This document shows positions 63,753-64,000 of a stretch of 64,000 nucleotides of DNA, one piece after another. The notes below the pieces were generated by a model that saw nothing but the letters and a program-made list of their open reading frames with translations, was not told where the DNA came from and searched no databases. Made by a program: the position numbers and the translations under genes. Position 1 is the stretch's first letter, and every line of letters starts with the position of its first letter. The DNA is from Antedon bifida. Lineage: Eukaryota > Echinodermata > Crinoidea > Comatulida > Antedonidae. The stretch lies in NCBI GenBank assembly GCA_963402885.1, contig OY727099.1, positions 25,997,001 to 26,061,000 on the forward strand, given 5' to 3'.

Positions 63753-64000
63753 GTCTAAGTCTAAGTAAGTCTAATAATTTTGATCTTTTTTTTTGTCAGA
63801 ATCGGATGTCTATGTACGCCAACACTCTTTCAGGGTATCATAAATGTGGCTGTACATTGAAACTGTTTGAATTTAATAAATGCTTTTCAATATATGGTGA
63901 TGACCATTAGTGTTACAAGCTGAGTTAGAGTGCATTTGACGTTGTGGTTGACTCTCTATTTCTATCAGAAAAAAACAGCTGAAACTGTCAAGTTTATTTG
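63753..64000. other. Right edge, no gene seen
   Basis: LINE tail (CTAAGTCTAAGT repeats) and then AT-rich sequence without a supported feature. Confidence 0.5.

Overview
This is a window of animal nuclear DNA: intron-rich genes with GT-AG splicing, AT-rich introns packed with small transposons, and no bacterial or organellar signs. The conserved genes are all metazoan orthologues. A family of RING/B-box/filamin/NHL (TRIM2/3/71-type) genes, a 5S-rRNA-headed SINE and many small fold-back transposons suggest an invertebrate deuterostome, perhaps an echinoderm. That placement is inference and I hold it loosely.

Layout. On the left, SYAP1 (minus, running off the left edge) is head-to-head with ribosomal protein S4 (RPS4X, plus). 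After a repeat-rich gap come UPRT (minus) and ABCB7 (plus), also head-to-head. Then MYCBP (minus) is head-to-head with ATM (plus). ATM fills 19756-48830 with 59 exons that I could phase together into an open frame of about 2,993 codons ending in an intact PI3K-like kinase and FATC domain. Behind ATM lie two tandem-repeat arrays, an orphan first exon of the eEF1A methyltransferase gene EEF1AKMT1, and three tandem minus-strand TRIM-NHL copies: one pseudogene and two intact. The right edge holds a 5'-truncated LINE fragment.

Mobile DNA. One fold-back MITE family (termini AAGCTCTGTCTACACTATCA) has at least 21 copies in the first 47 kb. Most carry exact CArG-box (SRF-site) sequences. A Penelope-like element with identical 302-bp inverted arms has split one of these MITEs inside an ATM intron. 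tRNA-derived SINEs, a 5S-derived SINE and several other terminal-inverted-repeat elements are also present.

Most unusual observation. ATM shows three separate tandem expansions that each copy an exon edge: the exon 23 splice donor (56-bp units), the 3' end of exon 50 with its donor (97-103-bp units), and the entire FATC-coding end of the last exon (105-bp units, exactly 35 codons, one coding copy plus seven nearly identical downstream copies). Each FATC copy begins with an acceptor-like TTAG before an in-phase GTG, so alternative terminal exons are possible but unproven.

How the genes relate. SYAP1, RPS4X, UPRT, ABCB7, MYCBP and ATM are housekeeping or stress genes in unrelated pathways. Their shared feature is pairing across three divergent promoters. 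The TRIM-NHL copies form a separate local duplication cluster with duplicated upstream regions that share a kappaB-like GGAATTTCC site.
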